From contig JAKAJF010000014.1 of assembly GCA_021813875.1 (NCBI GenBank), positions 1-12,731 on the forward strand: a stretch of 12,731 nt of DNA, given 5' to 3'. Under the pieces are notes generated by a model. The model saw only the letters and a list, made by a program, of their open reading frames with translations. It was not told where the DNA came from and did no database searches. This document shows, piece by piece, positions 5,997 through 11,421 of the stretch; the first letter of the stretch is position 1, and every line of letters starts with the position of its first letter. Source of the DNA: a bacterium. GTDB taxonomy: Bacteria > Patescibacteriota > Patescibacteriia > Patescibacteriales > JAKAJF01. The position numbers and the translations under genes are program-made.

Positions 5997-6496
5997 AGAT
6001 AGAGAGAACCTTACCCCAATTTCAGGAGGAAAAAGCTCTCCTGATAGTGGCCGGGGAGCATGTGGCCAGGTTTTACGCCGCGGCCTCGGGCCGTATCGAA
6101 GAATTGGAGATATTCCGCATCCAGAACCCTCAATATACGGATCGGGAAGGATTCTTCAAAAAAACCATCGGCAAGCAGGAATTAGGGTCAGGCTCGGTCT
6201 ATGAACCCAAAAAGCGATATATGGAATCGAAATTTTTCCAAAAGTTCCGGGAGGAGATAAAAAGAATAAACCGCTCTTATGATTTTTCTACCATCTATAT
6301 CTTTTATCCGGAATTCTTGTCGAAGGAGATGGAAAGGTTCCTGCCCAAAGGGCATTACCAGGTGAGATCCAGGATCATGGGAAATTTCATCCAGGAGCAT
6401 CCTTTTAAATTGCTGGCCAAGATCAAAGAGGAGATGGCAAAGAGGGAAGTGGAGCCGGTCCGGGGAGATGTTAATAAACTTTTACGAAAGGAATAA
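5993..6496 (+). CDS. baeRF / host-attachment-like protein
   Basis: This encodes a 167-residue soluble protein that resembles the 'host attachment' family, now grouped with bacterial relatives of archaeo-eukaryotic release factor eRF1 (baeRF). The matching pattern is an opening strand ALLIVAGEHVARFYAAASGR, a middle region with a charged helix (FFQKFREEIKRINRSYDF), then STIYIFYPEFLSKEMERFL with the 'LV..P..FL..L...L' shape, and a final IMGNFIQEHPFKLLAKIKEE. The assignment is by overall pattern and not by a unique motif. Proposed roles of the family involve the ribosome, for example release or rescue, but these are largely predictions. The start overlaps the lon stop and the next gene is rpsD, so protein turnover and translation genes sit together, which agrees with a ribosome-linked role. 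Confidence 0.5.
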   Translation: MKIERTLPQFQEEKALLIVAGEHVARFYAAASGRIEELEIFRIQNPQYTDREGFFKKTIGKQELGSGSVYEPKKRYMESKFFQKFREEIKRINRSYDFSTIYIFYPEFLSKEMERFLPKGHYQVRSRIMGNFIQEHPFKLLAKIKEEMAKREVEPVRGDVNKLLRKE

Positions 6497-6500
6497 AATT

Positions 6501-7067
6501 ATGGGCAGATATATCGGCCCCAGAAAGAAGTATCTGAGACGTTTCGGACTTCTTCATGAGGCTGATGAGAAAAAAGAGATCAAAAGACAGAAGCGTAAGA
6601 CCGCCTACGGGATCCGTTTCGAAGAAAAGCAGAAGTTGAAATTCATCTATGGAGTGGCCGAAAGGCAGTTCGGCCGGTACGTCAGGGAATCTTTGAATTC
6701 CCACGAAGACCCGGCCGTGATGCTTTATCGAAAGCTTGAGACCAGATTGGATAATGTCATCTACAGGCTGGGCTTCGCGGCGACCAGGCCGCAGGCGCGC
6801 CAGCTCGCCTCCTACGGCCATGTCCTGGTCAACGGAGCCAGGGTCGATATCCCTTCTTATCACGTGGCGCCGAGGGATGATATCACTTTGGCCGGAGAGA
6901 TGCTTTCGAGCCCGGCCGTGCAGGAATCTTTGTCGAAGAAAAAGCCCATCGATCTGCCGTCCTGGCTCGAGAGGGGAGGAGGGGTGGGGCGGGTCAAGCA
7001 TTATCCTAAAAAGGAGGAGATCCGGAAAGATATTGATTTTGAAAACGTCATCGCATTTTATCTTTAA
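6501..7067 (+). CDS. rpsD: 30S ribosomal protein S4, short form
   Basis: S4 binds 16S rRNA early in 30S assembly and helps control decoding accuracy. The 188-residue protein begins MGRYIGPRKKYLRRFG and continues with EKQKLKFIYGVAERQFGRYV. An S4 RNA-binding domain (about 81-143) follows, with TRLDNVIYRLGFAATRPQAR and the strand GHVLVNGARVDIPSYHV. It is shorter than the usual 200-210 residues. The N-terminal zinc-binding Cys region and the PPGQHG segment are missing and replaced by a lysine/glutamate-rich stretch (20-34). I chose the ATG at 6501 over the in-frame start at 6468 because it has an SD (AAAGGA, 6487-6492) and gives the canonical MGRYIGP start. The gene sits behind lon and the baeRF-like gene, not next to rpsM-rpsK-rpoA as is usual, so it could be a moved copy or a second copy. 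Confidence 0.95.
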   Translation: MGRYIGPRKKYLRRFGLLHEADEKKEIKRQKRKTAYGIRFEEKQKLKFIYGVAERQFGRYVRESLNSHEDPAVMLYRKLETRLDNVIYRLGFAATRPQARQLASYGHVLVNGARVDIPSYHVAPRDDITLAGEMLSSPAVQESLSKKKPIDLPSWLERGGGVGRVKHYPKKEEIRKDIDFENVIAFYL

Positions 7068-7082
7068 TAGAAAGGAGGCGAT

Positions 7083-7457
7083 ATGCCAGGATTTTTCATA
7101 AATATTGAAGAAGAAGCTCTGACCAACGAGGCTTTCCGGGAAGTCTTGTTCACCACGGAAAGGACCCAGCTCGTGGCTATGAGCCTGCGGCCGGGGGAAG
7201 AGATAGGCAGAGAGATCCACGCCGACGCGGATCAATTCATCAGGGTCGAGAGCGGCCAGGGGAAGGTGATCCTCGAAGACCGGGCGCTTGATTTCGAGGG
7301 CGGGGACGCGGTCGTCATTCCGGCCGGCACGGAACATAATGTCATCAACACCTCGGATGAGTTCGAGCTGAAGCTTTACACGCTTTACGCTCCGCCGCAG
7401 CATGCGGAAGGCACGGTCCATCTTACCAAGGCGGAAGCCCTGGAGGGGAAAGAATAA
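7083..7457 (+). CDS. single-domain cupin protein
   Basis: This encodes a 124-residue protein made of one cupin beta-barrel. The second cupin motif is complete: GGDAVVIPAGTEHNVIN (73-89, with His85). The first motif is altered: in GREIHADADQFIRVESGQG (42-60) the usual second His is replaced by Asp48, leaving His46, Gln51 and Glu56, so the metal site may be atypical. Such small cupins bind metals or small ligands. The substrate cannot be told from sequence. A strong SD, GAAAGGAGGCGAT, lies just before the ATG, and the gap to rpsD is only 15 bases, so it is probably the last gene of the lon unit. It ends with a double stop TAATAA. No good plus-strand terminator follows. Confidence 0.9.
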   Translation: MPGFFINIEEEALTNEAFREVLFTTERTQLVAMSLRPGEEIGREIHADADQFIRVESGQGKVILEDRALDFEGGDAVVIPAGTEHNVINTSDEFELKLYTLYAPPQHAEGTVHLTKAEALEGKE

Positions 7458-7458
7458 T

Positions 7459-7482
7459 AAAAAGAGCCGACTAAAAGTCAGC
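7459..7482 (-). terminator. terminator of the 94-aa minus-strand gene
   Basis: On the minus strand GCTGACT (7476-7482) pairs with AGTCGGC (7466-7472), including one G-U, around a TTT loop, and runs into TCTTTTTATT. On the plus strand the wobble becomes a C-A mismatch and no T tract follows, so it works mainly for the minus strand. Confidence 0.72.
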
Positions 7483-7484
7483 CC

Positions 7485-7769
7485 CTAACAATTCTCGGCA
7501 AATTCATCCACCACCATTTTTAAAAGAACCTGTTCCTCGGGGGTAAGCGGCGCTTCAACATGGACCCTGATAACCGCCTCTCTTACCAGGTCTCGAAAAA
7601 AGACTTTTCTTTCTTCGAGCGAACGCCTTACGTCTTTCAGATTCTGTTGCGCGGACGCTGACGAACTCCCTGGATGCCTGTCTGGAGAGTACATGACTGC
7701 TCGGGTCGTTCCTAGTCTCGATTCTATCCTCAAGAAATCGAGCACCGTATAGAGCGGCCCCTTCTCCAT
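7485..7769 (-). CDS. hypothetical 94-aa protein
   Basis: I do not recognise this protein. It has 94 residues and no signal peptide or membrane segment. The N-terminus is MEKGPLYTVLDFLRIESRLG, a Ser/Ala patch (PGSSSASAQQ, about 33-42) follows, and the rest is charged and probably helical, ending in LTPEEQVLLKMVVDEFAENC with a Cys as last residue. It is supported as a real gene by a complete transcription unit: a consensus promoter with 17-base spacing, an SD (AAGGAGGG, complement of 7780-7787) and a terminator directly after the stop. It stands alone between two plus-strand operons. Nothing in the context points to a function. Confidence 0.75.
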   Translation of the reverse strand: MEKGPLYTVLDFLRIESRLGTTRAVMYSPDRHPGSSSASAQQNLKDVRRSLEERKVFFRDLVREAVIRVHVEAPLTPEEQVLLKMVVDEFAENC

Positions 7770-7811
7770 TCTGCTTTACCCCTCCTTATTGTGAGAATTA
7801 AAGATGATTAA

Positions 7812-7840
7812 ATTATAATATTTTGAGGCTTCCACGTCAA
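7812..7840 (-). promoter_or_regulatory. consensus sigma-70-type promoter, minus strand
   Basis: Read on the minus strand, TTGACG (7835-7840), a 17-base spacer and a perfect TATAAT (7812-7817) lead to a start near 7805. The leader to the ATG at 7769 is about 36 nt and contains the SD. Confidence 0.92.
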
Positions 7841-7897
7841 TAACCTTCGCCACTCTTAATATTAAATTAATGAAAGGCTGATATGATCGGTTAAAAT

Positions 7898-7915
7898 CGG
7901 CAAGGTCGAATGCCG
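7898..7915. repeat. small inverted repeat before the CHRD-domain gene
   Basis: CGGCA (7898-7902) and TGCCG (7911-7915) flank an eight-base centre, 24 bases before the ATG at 7939. It could be an operator or a hairpin, but at five base pairs it may be chance. Confidence 0.3.
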
Positions 7916-7938
7916 TTAATTCTTATCAATAAAATCAT

Positions 7939-8976
7939 ATGAACTTAGAAAAGATAAAAGAGAAAGCATCCATGTTATCCAAGGCGGGGATGGCCGTGCT
8001 CCTCGGCGCCAGCTTCGTGATTTCCGGGCCGGTAAAAGCCGTCAATCTCAATTCTTCCATCTTCAATGAAGGAAGTCTCTTGAGGGGCGCCGCCGGGAGG
8101 ATCTTTGTCCTCCATAACCGCGCCTTGGTGCCTGTCCGGAATCTGGTCGAGTTGAGGAAATACCAAGGGCAGGACATCATCGATGTTTCCGATGATGTCT
8201 TGAACAGCTTCCTGCCCGCGGGAATCTTGCGCGGGGTCCAGAGGCTGACTGACAACGAAACCATCGTCAATGATTTCAACCTCGTCAATCTTATGGGGAC
8301 TTCCTCGCCAGTGACGGCTCGCGCCAATATCCATTCTTTCCAGAGAGGCAATTTATATGACGTCTCTCTCTATCTCGCCGCCAGCCGCTTGCCGGCGGAA
8401 AGGAATAAAGTGTTTGAAGGCTGGTTGGTGGACGTCGATACCGGATACAAGCTGAGCCTGGGCGCCTTCAGGATGGATTCCTCCGACCGCGGCCACCTGG
8501 ATTTCAGGCAGACCATGGTCAACTTCCCTCTGTATGACCGGATCATGATTACCAAGGAGAATGTGAGCGACACCGATCCCAATCCGGACACGACCGTCTT
8601 CCTCGCCGATATCCCGGGCGTTTTTAGGGAGGTCAGCCTGAACGCCTTCCTGACGGGGAGCAAAGAAGTTCCTCCCGATAATTCCACCGCCGTCGGCAAG
8701 GGATATTTCCTTTTGGATCCGGCGGATCATACCCTGAGATTCGACATTAGGTTCCATGGCCTTTCCAGCCAGGAGACTGACGCCCATTTCCATGGGCCGG
8801 CCGATCCGGGGCAGAACACCGACGCCATCTTTACTCTCCCGGGCGGAAGTCCGAAGACGGGCATCTGGCATTATGACCCTTCTTTGGAGAACGATATCCT
8901 GGCCGGCCGGGTCTACGTAAACATCCATTCCGTCAATTTCCCGGAAGGTGAGATTCGCGGCTGGATAACTCATTAA
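7939..8976 (+). CDS. secreted protein with C-terminal CHRD domain
   Basis: This encodes a 345-residue secreted protein. Residues 1-34 form a signal peptide with a long charged start and cleavage after VKA. Residues about 45-95 (SLLRGAAGRIFVLHNRALVP, then IIDVSDDVLNSFLPAG) resemble a short domain I associate with extracellular patescibacterial proteins. The middle (about 130-225) includes YDVSLYLAASRLP, VFEGWLVDVDTGYKLSLGAF and DRIMITKENVSDTDPNP, reminiscent of the extracytoplasmic domain of anti-sigma-K (RskA-like) proteins. The C-terminal third (about 232-345) is a CHRD domain: LNAFLTGSKEVPP, GKGYFLLDPADHTLRFDIRF, DAHFHGPADPGQN and YVNIHSVNFPEGEIRGWI. CHRD domains were named from chordin, and their bacterial role is unclear. 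No SD precedes the ATG. Five bases separate the stop from the next gene. Confidence 0.85.
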   Translation: MNLEKIKEKASMLSKAGMAVLLGASFVISGPVKAVNLNSSIFNEGSLLRGAAGRIFVLHNRALVPVRNLVELRKYQGQDIIDVSDDVLNSFLPAGILRGVQRLTDNETIVNDFNLVNLMGTSSPVTARANIHSFQRGNLYDVSLYLAASRLPAERNKVFEGWLVDVDTGYKLSLGAFRMDSSDRGHLDFRQTMVNFPLYDRIMITKENVSDTDPNPDTTVFLADIPGVFREVSLNAFLTGSKEVPPDNSTAVGKGYFLLDPADHTLRFDIRFHGLSSQETDAHFHGPADPGQNTDAIFTLPGGSPKTGIWHYDPSLENDILAGRVYVNIHSVNFPEGEIRGWITH

Positions 8977-8981
8977 AAAAT

Positions 8982-9290
8982 ATGAAAACTATAAAATGTA
9001 ATGACATTTTTTTCGCCTGGCGGATAAAGTATCAAGACGAGGAAGAAGGTCCGGGCAACCTCGCCTGTCCTTACGTGGCCAAGGCTGAGACGGATGAAGA
9101 AGCGATCGATGATCTTATGGCCCACGCGCGCGAAGCGCATCCCGAGACGGTCGATAATATGCTCGATGAGATCGAGGACGAGATGGAAGAAGAGACGGAA
9201 GACGAAGCCGGCGCAGAAGAGCCGGTGGAAGAGTTTACTGCCGATGATCGGCTCCGTGAGACGATGAGAAGTAAGATAAAGGAGGAATGA
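8982..9290 (+). CDS. DUF1059-like small protein with acidic tail
   Basis: This encodes a 102-residue protein. Residues 1-55 resemble DUF1059, a small family with conserved Cys and His: Cys6 near the start, Cys29 in NLACPYVAKAETDEEAIDDL, and His48 and His53 in MAHAREAHPE. These four residues could bind a metal, which is inference. The second half (58-102) is a very acidic tail rich in Glu and Asp (DEIEDEMEEETEDE), longer than I would expect for the family, and probably disordered. It follows the CHRD-domain gene after five bases without a clear SD, so it is probably co-transcribed. Its stop TGA directly abuts the stop of the minus-strand PEBP gene. Confidence 0.7.
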   Translation: MKTIKCNDIFFAWRIKYQDEEEGPGNLACPYVAKAETDEEAIDDLMAHAREAHPETVDNMLDEIEDEMEEETEDEAGAEEPVEEFTADDRLRETMRSKIKEE

Positions 9291-9728
9291 TCATCTGTAT
9301 ATGCCTATGAGTTGGGCTTCCGCGAGGATGTGGCCGACCATGGAATCTCTCAAAGCTTCAGGATTGTTGCCTGGATCAAGTTCGAGCATCTGGTCCAGGG
9401 CGTAAAGCTTGAAGAAATACCGGTGGGACTCTTCGTCGGGCGGGCAAGGGCCGTTATAGCCGACTTCTCCGAAACCTGTCCGCCCTTCGGCCGCCTCCCC
9501 CGGGACAGAATCTTCCTCTATGCCTGTCCTGTCTGGGCTCAAGTTCCACAAGGTCCAATGGACCCAGGTGCCGGCGGGAGCGTCCGGATCTTCCACGATC
9601 AAAGTCAGGGACTCGGCTCCGGCAGGCACATCTTCGAATCTCAGGGGAGGATTGACGTTTTCTCCGTCACAGGTATAACGCCGGGGGACGGCGCCATTAT
9701 TCACAAAAACTTCGCTTGAAATATTCAT
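9291..9728 (-). CDS. YbhB/YbcL family PEBP-like protein
   Basis: This encodes a 145-residue cytoplasmic protein of the phosphatidylethanolamine-binding (Raf kinase inhibitor-like) family. The ligand-pocket motifs are intact: YTCDGENVNPPLRF (18-31), DPDAPAGTWVHWTLWNL (47-63) and SHRYFFKLYALD (101-112). The length is typical for bacterial YbhB/YbcL proteins. Their physiological role is poorly known. The start at 9728 is the natural one for the family. No SD precedes it. TAGAAT (complement of 9742-9747) could be a -10 box for a very short leader, without a good -35. The stop touches the stop of the DUF1059-like gene with no room for a terminator, so each transcript may run antisense into the other gene. 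Confidence 0.94.
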   Translation of the reverse strand: MNISSEVFVNNGAVPRRYTCDGENVNPPLRFEDVPAGAESLTLIVEDPDAPAGTWVHWTLWNLSPDRTGIEEDSVPGEAAEGRTGFGEVGYNGPCPPDEESHRYFFKLYALDQMLELDPGNNPEALRDSMVGHILAEAQLIGIYR

Positions 9729-9792
9729 ATTTTTGCCGTTAATTCTATTTCAAGAAGTTTAGACAAAAAAGATTAAAAACCAATTAATCAAT

Positions 9793-10212
9793 ATGCCTAA
9801 AAGGACAGACATCTTCGCCCCCACCATCGAGAAGACCAATCAATTGCTTTTGGACATAGAGGCCGAATTCGGCTGGAAGGATAAGAAGCAGGCTTATGCG
9901 GCTTTGAAAGCCATTTTGCATTCCTTGAGAGATCGGTTGTCTGTCAATGAAGCTGTCGATCTGGGTTCCCAGCTGCCCATGTTGGTCAGGGGCTTCTATT
10001 ATGAAGGCTGGAAGCCCGCCAAGGTGCCGGTAAAGATGAATAAGAGCGAATTTTTCCTGTTGGTCATCGACAAGCTCGGCCAACCTTTCGGCACCACGGT
10101 CGAAGATCTGATCAGAAGAGTGCTGAAAATCTTGAGCCGATATGTCGCTGAAGGCGAGTTCGAAGACCTTAAATCAACCCTGCCGAAAGACATGAAAGAC
10201 CTTTTGCCTTGA
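9793..10212 (+). CDS. DUF2267 family protein
   Basis: This encodes a 139-residue soluble protein covering a single DUF2267 domain. Matching features are FGWKDKKQAYAALKAILHSL, RDRLSVNEAVDLGSQLPML, RGFYYEGWKPAKVP and then SEFFLLVIDKLGQPFG and EDLIRRVLKILSRYV. The family occurs across many bacteria and its function is not known to me. Genes of this type are often seen among stress-related accessory genes, and PEBP, DUF1059-like and GlsB-like neighbours fit that picture. The start is preceded by an AT-rich stretch without SD. A strong terminator follows 10 bases after the stop, so the gene forms its own unit. It is divergent from the PEBP gene with 64 bases between them. Confidence 0.88.
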   Translation: MPKRTDIFAPTIEKTNQLLLDIEAEFGWKDKKQAYAALKAILHSLRDRLSVNEAVDLGSQLPMLVRGFYYEGWKPAKVPVKMNKSEFFLLVIDKLGQPFGTTVEDLIRRVLKILSRYVAEGEFEDLKSTLPKDMKDLLP

Positions 10213-10222
10213 AGTTAGCTTT

Positions 10223-10253
10223 AAAAATCCCGGCCTCAAAGGCCGGGATTTTT
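10223..10253 (+). terminator. Rho-independent terminator after DUF2267 gene
   Basis: AAAAATCCCGGCC (10223-10235) pairs perfectly with 10241-10253 over 13 bp around a TCAAA loop, and the 3' arm ends in TTTTT. The A-rich 5' arm would also let it act in the other direction, but no minus-strand gene ends here. Confidence 0.93.
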
Positions 10254-10279
10254 AATATTAACTTAATAAAGATCTGTTA

Positions 10280-10969
10280 ATGTTCTTTTCGTCATATTTA
10301 ATTCTTACGATGGATGGAGGGCGGTTAATTTTTATAATTTCTCTGATAGCGCTCGTCTTGGGGTTGGGTCTCTTATATTCAGGATATTTCGAGAGTCGTC
10401 CAGGAAAGAAAAAAGAAAAATCACCTTCTCCGGAAGAGAAATTCTTCGAGGAGGTCCTGAGGGTTGACCTGAGCGATCAGGGGCTGGACTTGCTGCCGGC
10501 GGAATTGGAGAAATTATCCTCTTTGGCGGAGCTCGATGTCTCCGGGAACAACCTGGTCGGACCCCTGCCGGGCCAGATTCTAAGATTGAAGAGCCTCGTG
10601 AAACTCAAGGCCGGCAAGAATAAATTGAGCCTCTTGCCGCCGGAGATCGGGCAGCTCCGCAATCTGGAAGAAGTTGATCTTTCGGAAAATAATCTATCGT
10701 TCCTGCCGGAAGAGGCAGGTTCTCTCACCAAGCTGAAGAGCATCTCTTTGGCGGAGAATCTGTTCGAAATTTTTCCCGGCCCTCTCTCAGTCTTGCCCAA
10801 TCTGGAAGTCATTGATCTGTCCGGGAACCGCTTAAATAAATTGCCTTCCGATCTGACGGGGATGTTGAACCTGAAGAAGTTGGATCTGCGCGGGAACAAG
10901 TTCAATGATGAAGAAAGGGAGAGGATAAGGATGAACCTTCCCAAGACAAAAGTCATTTTCAACCTATGA
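10280..10969 (+). CDS. membrane-anchored leucine-rich repeat protein
   Basis: This encodes a 229-residue protein with an N-terminal membrane segment (about 16-36), a short charged linker rich in Lys, and then seven leucine-rich repeats of about 23 residues (about 58-215). Repeats include NLEEVDLSENNLSFLPEEAG and NLKKLDLRGNKFNDEERERI, with the LxxLxLxxNxLxxLP consensus. The end, MNLPKTKVIFNL, looks like the usual C-terminal cap. LRR proteins bind other proteins and the partner is unknown. The start could be 10280 or the Met at 10310. Neither has an SD. I keep 10280, and the membrane segment is retained either way. The stop overlaps the next ATG (ATGA), tying it to the small Cys-rich protein. 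The repeat region probably faces outward if the N-terminus is inside. Confidence 0.88.
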   Translation: MFFSSYLILTMDGGRLIFIISLIALVLGLGLLYSGYFESRPGKKKEKSPSPEEKFFEEVLRVDLSDQGLDLLPAELEKLSSLAELDVSGNNLVGPLPGQILRLKSLVKLKAGKNKLSLLPPEIGQLRNLEEVDLSENNLSFLPEEAGSLTKLKSISLAENLFEIFPGPLSVLPNLEVIDLSGNRLNKLPSDLTGMLNLKKLDLRGNKFNDEERERIRMNLPKTKVIFNL

Positions 10970-11259
10970 TGAAGAAAACCATAATTTTTCTATCCTGCGA
11001 ATTGATCCTCCTCTTTGCCTTATCCTTTTGGTGGGTTTCCGCCCAGACCGATTATTTCAGCAAGGGCAAAGTCCCCATCCTGCATATCTATGGCGATAAG
11101 ATCGTTTATACCTCGGACCGTAACTTGGACGTTTACCTCTTGGAGGCCGATTGCCGAAGGCGGGGAGGAAAATTCAACCGTTGCGGGTCCGTCTGCCCTT
11201 CCGACGCCGAAGTCTGCCCATCGATCTGCGCTTATACCTGTGAGCTCATTAAAAAATAG
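10966..11259 (+). CDS. small secreted Cys-rich protein
   Basis: This encodes a 97-residue protein with a signal peptide (1-26, ending VSA before Gln). The C-terminal half holds six Cys (63, 73, 77, 84, 88, 92; spacing 9, 3, 6, 3, 3) in CRRRGGKFNRCGSVCPSD and EVCPSICAYTCE. The FNxCGSxCP core is reminiscent of trypsin-inhibitor-like (TIL) domains, but only about half of such a domain is present, so an inhibitor role is speculative. I have the impression of similar CGSxCP modules in other patescibacterial secreted proteins. The gene overlaps the LRR gene by ATGA and starts with two ATGs in a row, so its translation is coupled. The two products may act together at the cell surface, which is inference. 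Confidence 0.72.
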   Translation: MMKKTIIFLSCELILLFALSFWWVSAQTDYFSKGKVPILHIYGDKIVYTSDRNLDVYLLEADCRRRGGKFNRCGSVCPSDAEVCPSICAYTCELIKK

Positions 11260-11347
11260 ATCTTTGAAAAGTTTTAATTCTAACTTCATCTCCTTGCCCT
11301 ATAATCAGCGACATATTTTTCTTTCTAGAAAAAATTTTTCAAAGGTC
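11259..11347. repeat. long-range AT-rich inverted repeat and nested hairpin
   Basis: GATCTTTGAAAA (11259-11270) and TTTTCAAAGGTC (11336-11347) can pair over 12 bases with one G-U. Inside lies a 7-bp hairpin (11316-11322 with 11327-11333) followed by TTTTT. This could end the LRR operon, but the stem is AT-rich and weak. Another small stem, TTTCCC/GGGAAA, lies at 11353-11373. Confidence 0.4.
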
Positions 11348-11421
11348 GAGGCTTTCCCGGCCCCTAAGGGAAAATGAAAAATAAAACAAAAATTCTTTAT
11401 TAATCTAATGAATAAAAAAAT

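Noticed and set aside
6468..6500. Upstream ATG at 6468 as the rpsD start
   Set aside because: It lies inside the preceding gene without an SD and adds residues not found in S4. The ATG at 6501 has an SD and gives MGRYIGP.
6471..7421. 316-aa open frame on the minus strand
   Set aside because: It lies wholly antisense to rpsD and the cupin gene, both of which have clear family motifs. It shows no known motif and has no SD of its own, so it is a shadow of GC-rich codons.
7911..9746. Shared 13-mer TGCCGTTAATTCT at 7911-7923 and 9734-9746 as a common regulatory motif
   Set aside because: About one shared 13-mer is expected by chance in a window of this size, and the distances to the genes differ.
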